Part shown: piece by piece, positions 33,464-43,244 of the stretch
How the letters are laid out: each line of letters starts with the position of its first letter
How positions within the stretch are numbered: the stretch's first letter is position 1
Assembly: GCF_024721175.1 (NCBI RefSeq)
Contig: NZ_CP099399.1
Span: 682,001 to 746,000, forward strand
Origin: Rhizobium sp. Pop5
GTDB lineage: Bacteria > Pseudomonadota > Alphaproteobacteria > Rhizobiales > Rhizobiaceae
Direction: 5' to 3'
Length of the DNA stretch: 64,000 nt
The notes under the pieces: generated by a model
Told to the model about the DNA's origin: nothing
What the model saw: only the letters and a program-made list of their open reading frames with translations
Database searches by the model: none
Translations under genes and position numbers: made by a program

Positions 33464-35296
33464 TCAAGCCGCCAGCTGCCCACTCCGGCGTCCGGTTGCG
33501 GAGTGCGTCGAGCCTGTCGCGCGAAGCTTGAACCGGGAAACGAGTTCACGCAGCTTGGCAGCTTCCTGCGCAAGCTGACCGGATGCGGCGGTCGATTGTT
33601 CCACCATCGCCGCGTTCTGCTGGGTCACCTGATCCATGGAATTGACGGCGGTGTTGACTTCGGCAAGGCCGGTCGACTGCTCCCTCGCCGAGACGGCGAT
33701 GGCATCCATGTGCTGGTTGATGCGGGCAATCTGTTCGCTGATCGCATTCAGAACCTGGCTTGTGTCGAGAACGAGTTTGACGCCGCTTTCCACTTCCAAC
33801 GACGATTTCTGGATGTGGCCCTTGATTTCCTTTGCCGCCTGAGCCGATCTCTGGGCCAACTCGCGGACTTCCTGGGCGACCACCGCAAAGCCCTTGCCCG
33901 CCTCTCCGGCGCGCGCAGCTTCGACGCCGGCGTTCAGCGCCAGCAGATTGGTCTGGAAGGCGATCTCGTCGATTACACCGATGATGCTGGTGATCTGCTG
34001 CGACGAAGCCTCGATGCGGCGCATGGCTTCTTCTGCATGCGACACGACCTCCGAAGACTTTGCGGCATTGCGGTTTGCATCGGTCGCTTCAGTGCGCGCC
34101 TCGTCGGCGCGCTTGCTCGAGTTCGAGACATTGGCGGTGATCTGATCGAGCGCTGCAGCGGTTTCTTCGAGGGATGCTGCCTGCTGTTCGGTTCGTTTCG
34201 ACAGATCGCCGGCCCCGGATACGATTTCCCTGGTGCCTTCGTCGATTGCGGTAATGGCGGTGGCAATGGCGCCGAGCGTCTGATCGAGCTGCCTGATCGA
34301 CATATTGAAATCATGTCGGAGGCCCTCGAAATCGGGCGCGAAGGGTTCTTCGATCTGGAACGCGAGATCGCCTGATGCAAGCCGCTTCAGGCCTGCCGCG
34401 AGGCCTGATGTCGCCACTCGCAACCGTTCGGCGGCATCGTCGTCAGCCTGCTTGCGGGCCGTGACGCGCTCGGTTTCGCCCTGCAACCGGGCTGCTTCGG
34501 CGTCCTGCTCAAGCTGTTTGTTGGCAATCGCCGCCTGGCGAAAGACTTCGACAGCCGATGCCATCGTTCCGATTTCATCGATGCGGCCAATACCGGTGCA
34601 GGCAATCGCTGTGTCACCGCCGGCAAGCCGTTGCATGTCGTTGGAAAGCACGAGAATTGGCTTGGTCACCGTCTTGCGGGTCAGGAAATAAAGGCCGATG
34701 GCGAAGATCGCGGCCAAGGCCAGAAGTGCTTTCAGGGTGATATCGACCGAAGCTTTGATTTCAGCGCTGTGTTTGGAAATATCGTCCGACGCGGCCGTGA
34801 TCTGATCGCCGGCCTCTTCCATTGCCGTTTCCAAGACGGAGAACTGCTGCATGAATTCGGGCAACGCCTTCAAGGCCGCCGATGGGTCCTTGCTGGCGAG
34901 ATCGACGATCTTCGTGGCGCTTTCAATGTAGACAATGAGCGGACGTTCGACATTGGCAAGGATCGCTTTGGTCTTTTCGTCGGTGGCCAGGGCTTTGTTG
35001 GCGTCAATCATCTCCCGGAATGACGCCTCATGCTCCACCAGATCCGCCCTCACCGTTGCAGCTTCTATACCTGCCGCCGGATTGGACGACAGCATTGAAG
35101 CGAGCACGTCGGCGCGCAGCGCGTCATGCATCATGTCTGCCTGCATGTGGTTGCGCAGAATTTGCGCCGACTGGGCGACATCGGCGCTATTTGCAGAGAG
35201 CGCGGACGCGGACCAGATACCGACGCCCGTGGCGCCGCCGGCCAAGCCGAAAATCGCGATGCTTGCAAGGATGATTTTATGCTGGATCGACGCCAT
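33464..35296 (-). CDS. Methyl-accepting chemotaxis protein
   Basis: A 610-residue transmembrane chemoreceptor. First transmembrane helix about 8-30, then a helical periplasmic sensing domain (30-190) of four-helix-bundle type, a second helix about 190-210, HAMP, and the signalling domain. The hairpin tip [46 protein letters not shown] block is intact. The C terminus has no NWETF-like pentapeptide for CheR tethering. The ligand is unknown. It is monocistronic. Confidence 0.95.
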   Translation of the reverse strand: MASIQHKIILASIAIFGLAGGATGVGIWSASALSANSADVAQSAQILRNHMQADMMHDALRADVLASMLSSNPAAGIEAATVRADLVEHEASFREMIDANKALATDEKTKAILANVERPLIVYIESATKIVDLASKDPSAALKALPEFMQQFSVLETAMEEAGDQITAASDDISKHSAEIKASVDITLKALLALAAIFAIGLYFLTRKTVTKPILVLSNDMQRLAGGDTAIACTGIGRIDEIGTMASAVEVFRQAAIANKQLEQDAEAARLQGETERVTARKQADDDAAERLRVATSGLAAGLKRLASGDLAFQIEEPFAPDFEGLRHDFNMSIRQLDQTLGAIATAITAIDEGTREIVSGAGDLSKRTEQQAASLEETAAALDQITANVSNSSKRADEARTEATDANRNAAKSSEVVSHAEEAMRRIEASSQQITSIIGVIDEIAFQTNLLALNAGVEAARAGEAGKGFAVVAQEVRELAQRSAQAAKEIKGHIQKSSLEVESGVKLVLDTSQVLNAISEQIARINQHMDAIAVSAREQSTGLAEVNTAVNSMDQVTQQNAAMVEQSTAASGQLAQEAAKLRELVSRFKLRATGSTHSATGRRSGQLAA

Positions 35297-35585
35297 AGCG
35301 GGACTCTCGCGTTAATTTAGAACTTGAGAGTATCGAAACATGCTTAATTATTTCTCAGTGCCATGTCGCTTAGTGGTGCAAAGACAAAAGGTTGCAGTGG
35401 ATGTTTCGTTTTCGATTAAAGGTTGAATTCTTTGTGGCTCGCGCGGATGCCGGTGCGACGATTTAGTCCCTGACATCGATGCCGATAGAATGATCGACTT
35501 GCGCGACGAGTGCCGGCGCGTCGTCGAGGCCAATTGCTGCTTCACGGTCTCGGGCGTAGCATTCATGTGCACAAGGAGAGGGACC

Positions 35586-35795
35586 ATGGGGCTTTCAGCT
35601 TTTGTCCGACCGGCGGCAGCCGTGGTGCTGTTGTTTGCCTTCACATCCACCGACGTCATCGCCAAGGGCAACCACCGAAGCTGTGCGCAGCTGCAGGCAA
35701 TGATGGATCATGGGCTGACCGGCGGAAAGCATGCCGGGAATGGACCCGACAAGAGAGCCAAGATCGAAAGGAAGATGAGGAAGAAAGGCTGCTAG
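35586..35795 (+). CDS. Small secreted protein
   Basis: A 69-residue protein with a signal peptide (MGLSAFVRPAAAVVLLFAFTSTDVIA) and a short basic mature part of about 43 residues containing two cysteines and a Lys/Arg-rich tail (KRAKIERKMRKKGC). A strong AAGGAGAGGG ribosome binding site fixes the start at 35586. I do not recognise the family. The 289 bases upstream hold no gene that I can support. Confidence 0.6.
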   Translation: MGLSAFVRPAAAVVLLFAFTSTDVIAKGNHRSCAQLQAMMDHGLTGGKHAGNGPDKRAKIERKMRKKGC

Positions 35796-35914
35796 ATGTA
35801 AGCCGCCGATAGCTCGCGAGCGCAGATAGAACGTGGTCTGGAAGCAGGCGAGCCTGTTGCCGAGACGGAGAAATGCGCCTTCGTCCCACGACGACGCGAC
35901 ATCCCCGCAATAAG

Positions 35915-36601
35915 CTACGCGTCGATCGGAAAAAGCCTCAAAAACTGCCGGTCGCCTTCCGGCGAGAAGAGGATGGAGCGGCTTTCGGCGGTTCGCCGCG
36001 CCCAGCCTTTGTCGAGGAAGTTCGACAGCAGGGCCTTGCCAAGGCTACCGGCAAGATGCGCCCGCCTTTCGCTCCAGTCGAGGCAGGAGCGGCAGAGCGG
36101 CCGGCGCGACGATTTGAGCGCGCCGACATCAATGCCGATGCATCTGAGCTCGCTTTCGCCCTTTTCGGTCAACGCCAGGCCTTCTCCGACGGCGTCGATC
36201 GATCCGGACGCAATCAGACTGTCGAGCATGCGCACGCCGTAATCGCCGGCAAGATGATCGTAGCAGATACGCGCCTTACGCAGCGCCGGTTCCTTCGGTC
36301 CCGGCCGGTGGCGCAGATGCCCGCGCCCGGCGGCAAAGCCCATCATGCTTTCGATCAGCCGGGCGACGGCTTCGTCGGCCAGCGTGAAATAGCGGTGGCG
36401 TCCCTGCTTGCGCTGGGCAAGCAGCCCGCCGGCTTCAAGCTTGGAGAGATGCGTGCTTGCCGTCTGCACGGTGATGCCGCCAATACCGGCAAGCTCGGTC
36501 GCCGTTAGCGCCCGCCCGCCAGTCAGCGCCGCCAGCATGTTGGCGCGCGCGGGATCGCCGATCAGCGCGCCGATCTGGGCAATGTCTGGTCCTTCCTTCA
36601 T
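35915..36601 (-). CDS. ArsR-type winged-helix regulator
   Basis: A 228-residue DNA-binding protein. The N-terminal half is an ArsR-like winged helix: IAQIGALIGDPARANMLAALTGGRALTATELA, then the recognition helix TVQTASTHLSKLEAGGLL and the wing KQGRHRYFTL. The C-terminal half (about 110-228) is a family-specific domain with RKARICYDHLAGDYGVRM and cysteines in LCRSCLDW. It is divergent from the NIPSNAP/monooxygenase pair, which it probably controls. The inducer is unknown. Confidence 0.88.
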   Translation of the reverse strand: MKEGPDIAQIGALIGDPARANMLAALTGGRALTATELAGIGGITVQTASTHLSKLEAGGLLAQRKQGRHRYFTLADEAVARLIESMMGFAAGRGHLRHRPGPKEPALRKARICYDHLAGDYGVRMLDSLIASGSIDAVGEGLALTEKGESELRCIGIDVGALKSSRRPLCRSCLDWSERRAHLAGSLGKALLSNFLDKGWARRTAESRSILFSPEGDRQFLRLFPIDA

Positions 36602-36670
36602 AGTTCGATCGTAACCGAAGCATCGCCGTCGGGCAATGTGCGAAAACGGGGAAGACCAAAGGAGAAAACC

Positions 36671-37000
36671 ATGATCACCTGCTTCATCCGATATGAGATC
36701 GATCCCTTCAAGAAGGAGGCCTTCACCGAGTATGCCCGCAACTGGGGCCAGGCAATCCCTCGCAGCGGCGCCGACCTGATCGGCTATTTCGGCCCGCACG
36801 AGGGATCGGCGACGACCGCCTACGGCGTTTACAACATCGAAAGCCTCGCCGCCTATGAAGCCTATCGCGCCAGGCTCACCGCCGATCCGCTCGGTCGCGA
36901 CAATTACGAATTCGCCAGGCGCGAAGGCTTCATTCGCAAAGAGGACCGCATCTTCCTCAAAAACGTCTCCGCCCCCCACGCAAAGTTGGTGCTGCCATGA
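36671..37000 (+). CDS. NIPSNAP family protein
   Basis: A 109-residue dimeric alpha/beta-barrel protein. It has the family's opening CFIRYEIDPFKKEAFTEYARNWG, then GADLIGYFGPHEGSATTAYGVYNIESLAAYEAYRARL. NIPSNAP proteins are of uncertain function and often occur beside monooxygenases. An AAGGAGAAAACC site precedes the ATG. Its stop overlaps the next gene (ATGA). Confidence 0.88.
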   Translation: MITCFIRYEIDPFKKEAFTEYARNWGQAIPRSGADLIGYFGPHEGSATTAYGVYNIESLAAYEAYRARLTADPLGRDNYEFARREGFIRKEDRIFLKNVSAPHAKLVLP

Positions 37001-37347
37001 TCGCCGTCATCTTCGAAGTCGTGCCCTCTATGGGCGAACGCCATAAATATCTGGATCTTGCGGGCGAGTTGCGCGCTGAACTCGAAAAGATCGACGGCTT
37101 CATCTCGATCGAGCGTTTCGAAAGCCTGACGAACCGCGGCAAGCTTCTGTCGCTCTCCTTCTTCCGCGATGAGGAGGCCGTAGTGGAATGGCGCAACCGG
37201 CAAGCTCATCGGGCCGCCCAGCAAGCCGGTCGCGGCGGCATCTTTGCCGATTATCGCCTGCGGATCGCCCACGTGCTGCGCGATTACGGCATGTTCGAGC
37301 GCGAGGAAGCCCCGGCCGATAGCCGGAGCGTTCACGACGCCGCCTGA
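36997..37347 (+). CDS. Antibiotic biosynthesis monooxygenase (ABM) domain protein
   Basis: A 116-residue ABM-fold protein starting MIAVIFEVVPSMGERHKYLDLAGELRAELEKIDGFISIERFES, the standard heme-degrading/quinol monooxygenase-like barrel. The central SLSFFRDEEAVVEWRNRQAHRAAQQAGR segment is family-typical. It is translationally coupled to the NIPSNAP gene. Together with the divergent ArsR gene they form a three-gene unit of unknown substrate. Confidence 0.88.
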   Translation: MIAVIFEVVPSMGERHKYLDLAGELRAELEKIDGFISIERFESLTNRGKLLSLSFFRDEEAVVEWRNRQAHRAAQQAGRGGIFADYRLRIAHVLRDYGMFEREEAPADSRSVHDAA

Positions 37348-37455
37348 TATTTTCCGGCAGCGGCGACTGAATAAATTCCCGAAATCGGCCACCGCTTCAG
37401 GCTTTGGTAACTAAGTTGCGTAACCATAACGGACAGTTAAGCGTAGAGCGTATGA

Positions 37456-38610
<1,155 letters not shown>

Positions 38611-38676
38611 GCAACGCCTTCGCGGGATCGAAATACCTTCTTCCGGTTTCCCTCCAGTTGCGGGAGAAGGCCAAGG

Positions 38677-38711
38677 CGCCCGGGGTTCGAGCCTCGGGCG
38701 TCTTCTATTTT
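38677..38711 (+). terminator. Probable terminator after ccrM
   Basis: Stem CGCCCGGGG/CCTCGGGCG (nine pairs with one G-U), TTCGAG loop, then TCTTCTATTTT. The T-run is interrupted, so strength is uncertain. It ends where the convergent SnoaL-like gene stops. Confidence 0.65.
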
Positions 38712-39075
38712 AGAATTCCTTGTAGTCGGTAACGTCGACGCGGATAATACGACCTTCTTCATTGAAGGTGATCGTCTCCTCGCCTTCGCGGACCAGTGGC
38801 TTGCCGGTCTGGCTGTGGGTGGCGCGGAGCGACCAGATCGCCCGGCCGGACAGCGGCGTCAGCGTTTCGACAAGCGAATTTTCCGCCGTCTGATCGGGAT
38901 AATCCTCGAAATAGCGCCGGAAGGCGGCCATGATCTCGGGTCGCCCGGCAAGGCTGCCGACACCGTTTGAGACATAGGCCGCATTCTCGGCGAAATAGCC
39001 CTCGATGGTGGGAAAATCCAGCGCGTTGATGGCGGCGTGAAAGCGTTCGATTTCCTCTGCCGGGTCGAAAGCCAT
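38710..39075 (-). CDS. SnoaL-like/NTF2-fold protein
   Basis: A 121-residue NTF2-like protein. It has the N-terminal helix EEIERFHAAINALDFPTIEGYFAENAAYVSNG, then GRPEIMAAFRRYFEDYPD, and the strand-rich C-terminal part, typical of SnoaL/DUF4440 proteins. No catalytic residues specific to a known reaction are evident. It is four bases from the downstream end of the HAD gene on the same strand. Confidence 0.82.
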   Translation of the reverse strand: MAFDPAEEIERFHAAINALDFPTIEGYFAENAAYVSNGVGSLAGRPEIMAAFRRYFEDYPDQTAENSLVETLTPLSGRAIWSLRATHSQTGKPLVREGEETITFNEEGRIIRVDVTDYKEF

Positions 39076-39079
39076 GGTC

Positions 39080-39700
39080 TCAGACCTTCACGCCGTAGGC
39101 GGCGAGATCGCTGCGCAGCTTCTCCGCACCGGTAAACAGCACCGCATTCCAGCCAAAGGCTCTGGCGCCTTCGACATTGACCGGGGCGTCGTCGATGAAG
39201 ATCGTTGCCGCGGGATCGAGGCCGAACGTTTTCGTATGCGTCTCGTAGATAGCGACATCCGGTTTGATCAGGCCGACATCGCCGGAAACGGTAACGCCCC
39301 GCGGCTTCGTTAGGAAGGGAAAGCGCTGCTGCGCCTCGCGGAAGGTGTCGGAGGCGAAGTTGGTCAGCATCGTCACGTCGCGGCCTTCAGCGATCAGCCC
39401 TTCCATGATGGCGACGCTGTCTTCATAGGCGTGCGGCACCATCTCGTGCCAGTATTTGCGGAAGGCGCGGATATGCTCTTCGCGGGCTGGGTGCTGCGCA
39501 ATCAGCAGCGCTTCGGCCTCCGCCCAGGTGCGGCCGCGGTCCTGCTCGATGTTCCAGTCGTGCGTGCAGATATTGGCGAAAAACCAGTTGCGCTCCGTCT
39601 CGTCGGGAATGAGGCGGCTGAAGGGAAGATGCGGATCGTAATGAACGAGAACTTTGCCGATGTCGAAAACGATATGCTTTATGCCGGTGGTCATGGTCAT
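39080..39700 (-). CDS. HAD family hydrolase (YihX-like)
   Basis: A 206-residue HAD-IA protein. Motif I is HIVFDIGKVLVHYD, in which the second Asp of the usual DxD is replaced by Gly-Lys (D-x-G), as in epoxide hydrolase-like and YihX-like members. Motif II is MLTNFAS, motif III IKPDVAIYE and motif IV TIFIDDAPVNVEGARAFGW. The substrate is unknown. Its start overlaps the mutY stop by four bases. Confidence 0.88.
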   Translation of the reverse strand: MTMTTGIKHIVFDIGKVLVHYDPHLPFSRLIPDETERNWFFANICTHDWNIEQDRGRTWAEAEALLIAQHPAREEHIRAFRKYWHEMVPHAYEDSVAIMEGLIAEGRDVTMLTNFASDTFREAQQRFPFLTKPRGVTVSGDVGLIKPDVAIYETHTKTFGLDPAATIFIDDAPVNVEGARAFGWNAVLFTGAEKLRSDLAAYGVKV

Positions 39701-40788
39701 CCTTTGGATGTTTTGAACGCGAGTGGGATAGCTGCTGCGATCGCTTTTTTCATGACGGTCGGCAAGGCCTGGGCTTCAAGATTTGTAACCGGCTCCCACC
39801 ATCCGTCATTCGTGCTGGTCTTAGCGTTGACCGCCGCACGCCAGATCGAAAGCCTGAGCTCGAAATGGGTAAAGACGTGGATGACGGTGCCGCAGGCCTG
39901 CCATGCCGCAGCGAAGGGCGCAGCCGCTGCCGAGGTCTCGCCGTCGATGCGCGCCGTCCACGCCGTTGTCGGTACCTCGGTCATGCCGCCGAGCAGGCCG
40001 CTGGCGACGCGCCGTCGCAAGAGTATCTCGCCATCGCCGGTTACCGCAATGAAGGCCGCGCCGTATCGTACCGGCTTTTCCTTCTTCGCCGCCTTGACGG
40101 GAAAGAGCTCGGGGTCTGAAAGCCTCAGCGCCTCACACGATCCGCGGAACGGACAGAGCGAACAGGCCGGCCGCTTCGGCGTGCAGATCGTCGCGCCGAG
40201 ATCCATCATCGCCTGCGCGAAATCGCCGGGCCGCGCGGCGGGCGTCATCAGCGCCACCTTTTCCTTCATCAGCGGCTTGGCGGCCGGAAGCGGGGTCGTT
40301 ATCGCATAAAGCCTGGAGATTACCCGCTCGACATTGCCGTCCATGACAGCCGCCTGCCGGTCAAAGGCGATGGCGGCGACGGCGGCGGCCGTATAGTCGC
40401 CGATGCCGGGCAGGGATTTCAGTCCCTCTTCGGTATCGGGAAAGACGCCACCATGCTCTCTCGCCACTGCCTCGGCGCATTTCTTCAGGTTGCGAGCCCG
40501 CGCATAATAGCCGAGCCCCGCCCAGGCGGCCATGACAGCGTCACTATCAGCAGCCGCAAGATCGGTGACGTCAGGCCAGCGCTCAAGAAACTTTGCGAAA
40601 TAAGGTTTGACCGCCTGCACCGTCGTCTGCTGCAGCATCACCTCGGAAAGCCAGACGTGATAGGGATCGGGTTTGACGCCGCGCGCCGCCATGCCGGGTG
40701 ACACACGCCAGGGCAGGTCGCGGTGGTGGCGGTCGTACCAGTCGAGGAGGGGCTTTGCCGAGGGCTTGTCGAATGTCGTGATTGTCAT
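39697..40788 (-). CDS. mutY: A/G-specific adenine DNA glycosylase
   Basis: A 363-residue MutY. The helix-hairpin-helix LPGIGDYTAAAVAAIAF is present, with the catalytic Asp following in the MDGNVERVISRL segment. The 4Fe-4S ligands are C-x6-C-x2-C-x5-C (ICTPKRPACSLCPFRGSC), and a C-terminal Nudix-like domain recognises 8-oxoguanine. It removes adenine opposite 8-oxoG. The start at 40788 (MTITTFDKPSAK) is chosen because the longer in-frame region overlaps the divergent promoter. Confidence 0.95.
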   Translation of the reverse strand: MTITTFDKPSAKPLLDWYDRHHRDLPWRVSPGMAARGVKPDPYHVWLSEVMLQQTTVQAVKPYFAKFLERWPDVTDLAAADSDAVMAAWAGLGYYARARNLKKCAEAVAREHGGVFPDTEEGLKSLPGIGDYTAAAVAAIAFDRQAAVMDGNVERVISRLYAITTPLPAAKPLMKEKVALMTPAARPGDFAQAMMDLGATICTPKRPACSLCPFRGSCEALRLSDPELFPVKAAKKEKPVRYGAAFIAVTGDGEILLRRRVASGLLGGMTEVPTTAWTARIDGETSAAAAPFAAAWQACGTVIHVFTHFELRLSIWRAAVNAKTSTNDGWWEPVTNLEAQALPTVMKKAIAAAIPLAFKTSKG

Positions 40789-40884
40789 GATTTGCCGCGA
40801 TGCGGGGAAGGCCCTATACTTGGCGAAGCAATGCCGCGCGATCAAGTCGGCCCCGCCAATTCGCGGCGGCGCTTAAAGGTTTCG

Positions 40885-41376
40885 ATGAGTTATCCACGCA
40901 AAGATGTGAAACAGATTTCCGAGTTGGCGAACGGGCTGATCGATCCCGTCCTTGCGCGGCGCGCCGGCATCAACACGGCGCTGCTCGGCTCATGGAGCGA
41001 AATCGCCGGCGAGGATTTCGCCGATTGCACCCGGCCGGAAAAGATCGCCTGGGCGCGCGGCGGCAATGAGGCCGGCGGCTTCCGTCCCGGTGTGTTGACG
41101 ATCGCCTGCGAAGGCGCGCGTGCGCTGTTCCTCACCCATGCGCAGGGCGAACTCATCCAGCGCATCAACAGCTTCTTCGGTTTCGCCGCCGTCCACCAGA
41201 TCCGTATCGTCCAGAAGCCGGTCTCCCAAGCCGTGCGCCGCTCCCGCGCGCCAACGCCGCTGAAGGGCGAGGCCGCCCGCAAGCTGGAGGGCATGATGGA
41301 GGGTATCGAGGGCGACAAGCTACGCCAGGCGATCCAGCGCCTTGGGACCGCAGTGATGGGAAAGCGGGGGCGATGA
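40885..41376 (+). CDS. DciA-like (DUF721) protein
   Basis: A 163-residue DUF721 protein: ELANGLIDPVLARRAGINTALLGSWSEIAGEDFADCTRPEKI at the N terminus and GVLTIACEGARALFLTHAQGELIQRINSFFG in the core. DUF721 includes DciA, the ancestral loader of the replicative helicase DnaB; alphaproteobacterial members are shorter and this role is inferred for them. It is divergent from mutY across about 96 bases. In related genomes I expect a DsbA-like gene and smc next; here a sugar cassette intervenes. Confidence 0.85.
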   Translation: MSYPRKDVKQISELANGLIDPVLARRAGINTALLGSWSEIAGEDFADCTRPEKIAWARGGNEAGGFRPGVLTIACEGARALFLTHAQGELIQRINSFFGFAAVHQIRIVQKPVSQAVRRSRAPTPLKGEAARKLEGMMEGIEGDKLRQAIQRLGTAVMGKRGR

Positions 41377-41556
41377 ATGTCGATGGACAAGCGCCCGGCT
41401 TGACCGGCAGCGCGGTTAGCTGACAATAAATCCGAGGCGGGCCAATCGCACATAGATGCGCCTTCGAGCGCTTCCGCGATTGGGAAACGATCGCCCAAGA
41501 TCAAACTCTGTCGGCTGTCGCTTGCTTCGACGCTGGAGAGGAGTTTTAGGTCGCCC

Positions 41557-42001
41557 CTAAATCACGCCCTTCTTCAGGATGAAGTTTCCATAGGGCCGTA
41601 TTTCGCCCGTCTGTACCACCGCGAAACAGGCTTCTGCGATTGGATAGTAGGCGAAGCGCTCGATGGGCTTGCTCCTGATGCCGCGCTGTTCGGCTGTGGA
41701 GCAGAGCAATTCCACGTCCGCGTGAACCGGCAGTAATATCCCGGCCTGATCCGGATCCTCCATATGCATGAGCGGCTGCTCGACGAAGTGATCGAGCGGC
41801 ATGACCGCCAGGATCGCCTCTATGGCATCTGTGGCGCTGGCCGCGTTCATCGATACGAGTTTGCCGCTGACGGTCTTTTTCGACACGCGGCAGGCCGAGA
41901 AATTCTTGTCGACGATGGCGATCTCGTCGCCGTGGCCCATCGCGCTCAATATCCACAAAAGATCTGGGCAAGAGAATCCCGGGAATGTTTTTCAGTGCCA
42001 T
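41557..42001 (-). pseudogene. RbsD/FucU-family mutarotase, frameshifted
   Basis: The ATG at 42001 begins MALKNIPGILLP, then the frame is lost; the next frame continues DLLWILSAMGHGDEIAIVDKNF and runs to the end (RPYGNFILKKGVI), a FucU-type C terminus. The intact phrase would be LLP-DLLWIL, and it is restored by removing one base near 41962-41968 (the T at 41965 is the simplest choice). The span is 445 bases, 148 codons plus one. The conserved catalytic histidine region MGHGDE is kept. It is divergent from the LacI gene. Either a real inactivating insertion or a sequencing error. Confidence 0.8.
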
Positions 42002-42050
42002 GTTCGTTCCTCCCTTTGGATCCGTATAGCATCATAAATCAACGAAGAAA

Positions 42051-42070
42051 ACGCTTGCGCAAACGTTTCG
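42051..42070 (+). promoter_or_regulatory. Candidate LacI-family operator
   Basis: Two overlapping palindromes, TTGCGCAA (42055-42062) and AAACGTTT (42061-42068), each with the central CG or GC step typical of LacI-family operators. They lie 50 bases upstream of the FucU-like start and about 170 bases before the LacI gene, so one site could serve both directions. Confidence 0.65.
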
Positions 42071-42238
42071 ATGATCCTACGCTGACTGTCACTGTTTCAT
42101 TGGAGGATGAAACGGCCAGCAAGCGACCCACGGGCTGCTGCTTGTTTGGCATCGGTTGAATGTTCCGATTTATTGGGGAGAGGACGCCGCGGCGACGGTT
42201 TGGAGCTGCGTCAGGCGTGATGGGGGAGGTCTGCAATC

Positions 42239-43243
42239 ATGGCGACAATCACTGACGTCGCGCGCGCCGCCGGCGTGTCGGTCTCTACCGTTTCGCACGT
42301 CATCAACGGCACGCGGCATGTGAATGAGGCGACGGCGGCGCTCGTCAAAGAGGCGATAAAAAACCTCGGATTCGTGCCGAACGCTGTGGCCCGGTCGCTG
42401 GTGCGATCTTCGACCGATGCCGTGGGCATCGCGATTTCGATCAGCACCAACTACTATTTCAACGACATCGTCTCCTCTATCGAACGGGCCTGCGCCGCCA
42501 TCGGGCAGCTCGTTTTTCTCTGCGACACGCAGAACGATCCGGCGACCGAGCTGAAGCTGGTCCGCGAACTGGTCCAGCGGCGAGTGGATGGGGTGATCCT
42601 GGCTCCATCAAGTGATCCGGAAAACCGCGCCATCGACTATCTCAGATCGGCTCACATGCCCTTCGTCCTTGTCGATCGTCTGACGGTTGAGGATGCGGAC
42701 GGGGTTTGCCTGGACAACGAGGCAGCGATGGAAACGCTGATCGACCATCTGGTGGGTCACGGCCATCGCCGCATCGGCCTCATCGCCGGTGAGCCGGGGC
42801 TACGTTCCACGGTCGAGCGCGTGCGCGGATATGTCGGCGCCATGCGTAAGCACGGGCTCGAGATCGATAGCAGTTTGATGAGCGAAGGCAACGCGAACAG
42901 CGCGGATGCCCGCCAATCGGCGCTTGAGATCTTGAGCAGGGCGCACCGGCCGACGGCGATCGCCTCGGGCAACAACCTTGCCACGATCGGCATCATGCGC
43001 GCGGTGCGCGACCTCGGGTTGCGCATCTCCGAGGATCTGGCGCTGATCGGTTTCGACGATTTCGACTGGGCCGACTGTTTCGAGCCGCGGCTGACTGTCA
43101 TGGCGCAGCCGAGCGAGATGATCGGCATGCAGGCGGCGGAAATGCTGGCCAGGCGGATCAAGTCGAGCACGGAAAGCGTACGACAGGTCCGTCTGCCGGC
43201 AAAACTGACAATTCGCCGCTCCTGCGGCTGCGGAGGACATTGA
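42239..43243 (+). CDS. LacI family transcriptional regulator
   Basis: A 334-residue LacI/PurR protein. The helix-turn-helix is ITDVARAAGVSVSTVSHVINGTRHVNEATAALV, then the hinge helix and a periplasmic-binding-like effector domain. The C terminus ends with CGCGGH. It precedes the sugar ABC genes on the same strand by one base and is likely co-transcribed with them. By context it is the repressor of the cassette and of the divergent mutarotase gene. The effector sugar is unknown. Confidence 0.93.
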   Translation: MATITDVARAAGVSVSTVSHVINGTRHVNEATAALVKEAIKNLGFVPNAVARSLVRSSTDAVGIAISISTNYYFNDIVSSIERACAAIGQLVFLCDTQNDPATELKLVRELVQRRVDGVILAPSSDPENRAIDYLRSAHMPFVLVDRLTVEDADGVCLDNEAAMETLIDHLVGHGHRRIGLIAGEPGLRSTVERVRGYVGAMRKHGLEIDSSLMSEGNANSADARQSALEILSRAHRPTAIASGNNLATIGIMRAVRDLGLRISEDLALIGFDDFDWADCFEPRLTVMAQPSEMIGMQAAEMLARRIKSSTESVRQVRLPAKLTIRRSCGCGGH

Positions 43244-43244
43244 A

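Noticed and set aside
37407..37424. GTAAC-N8-GTAAC direct repeat upstream of ccrM as a CtrA site
   Set aside because: The spacing does not fit the TTAA-N7-TTAA consensus; I could not support CtrA control from the sequence.
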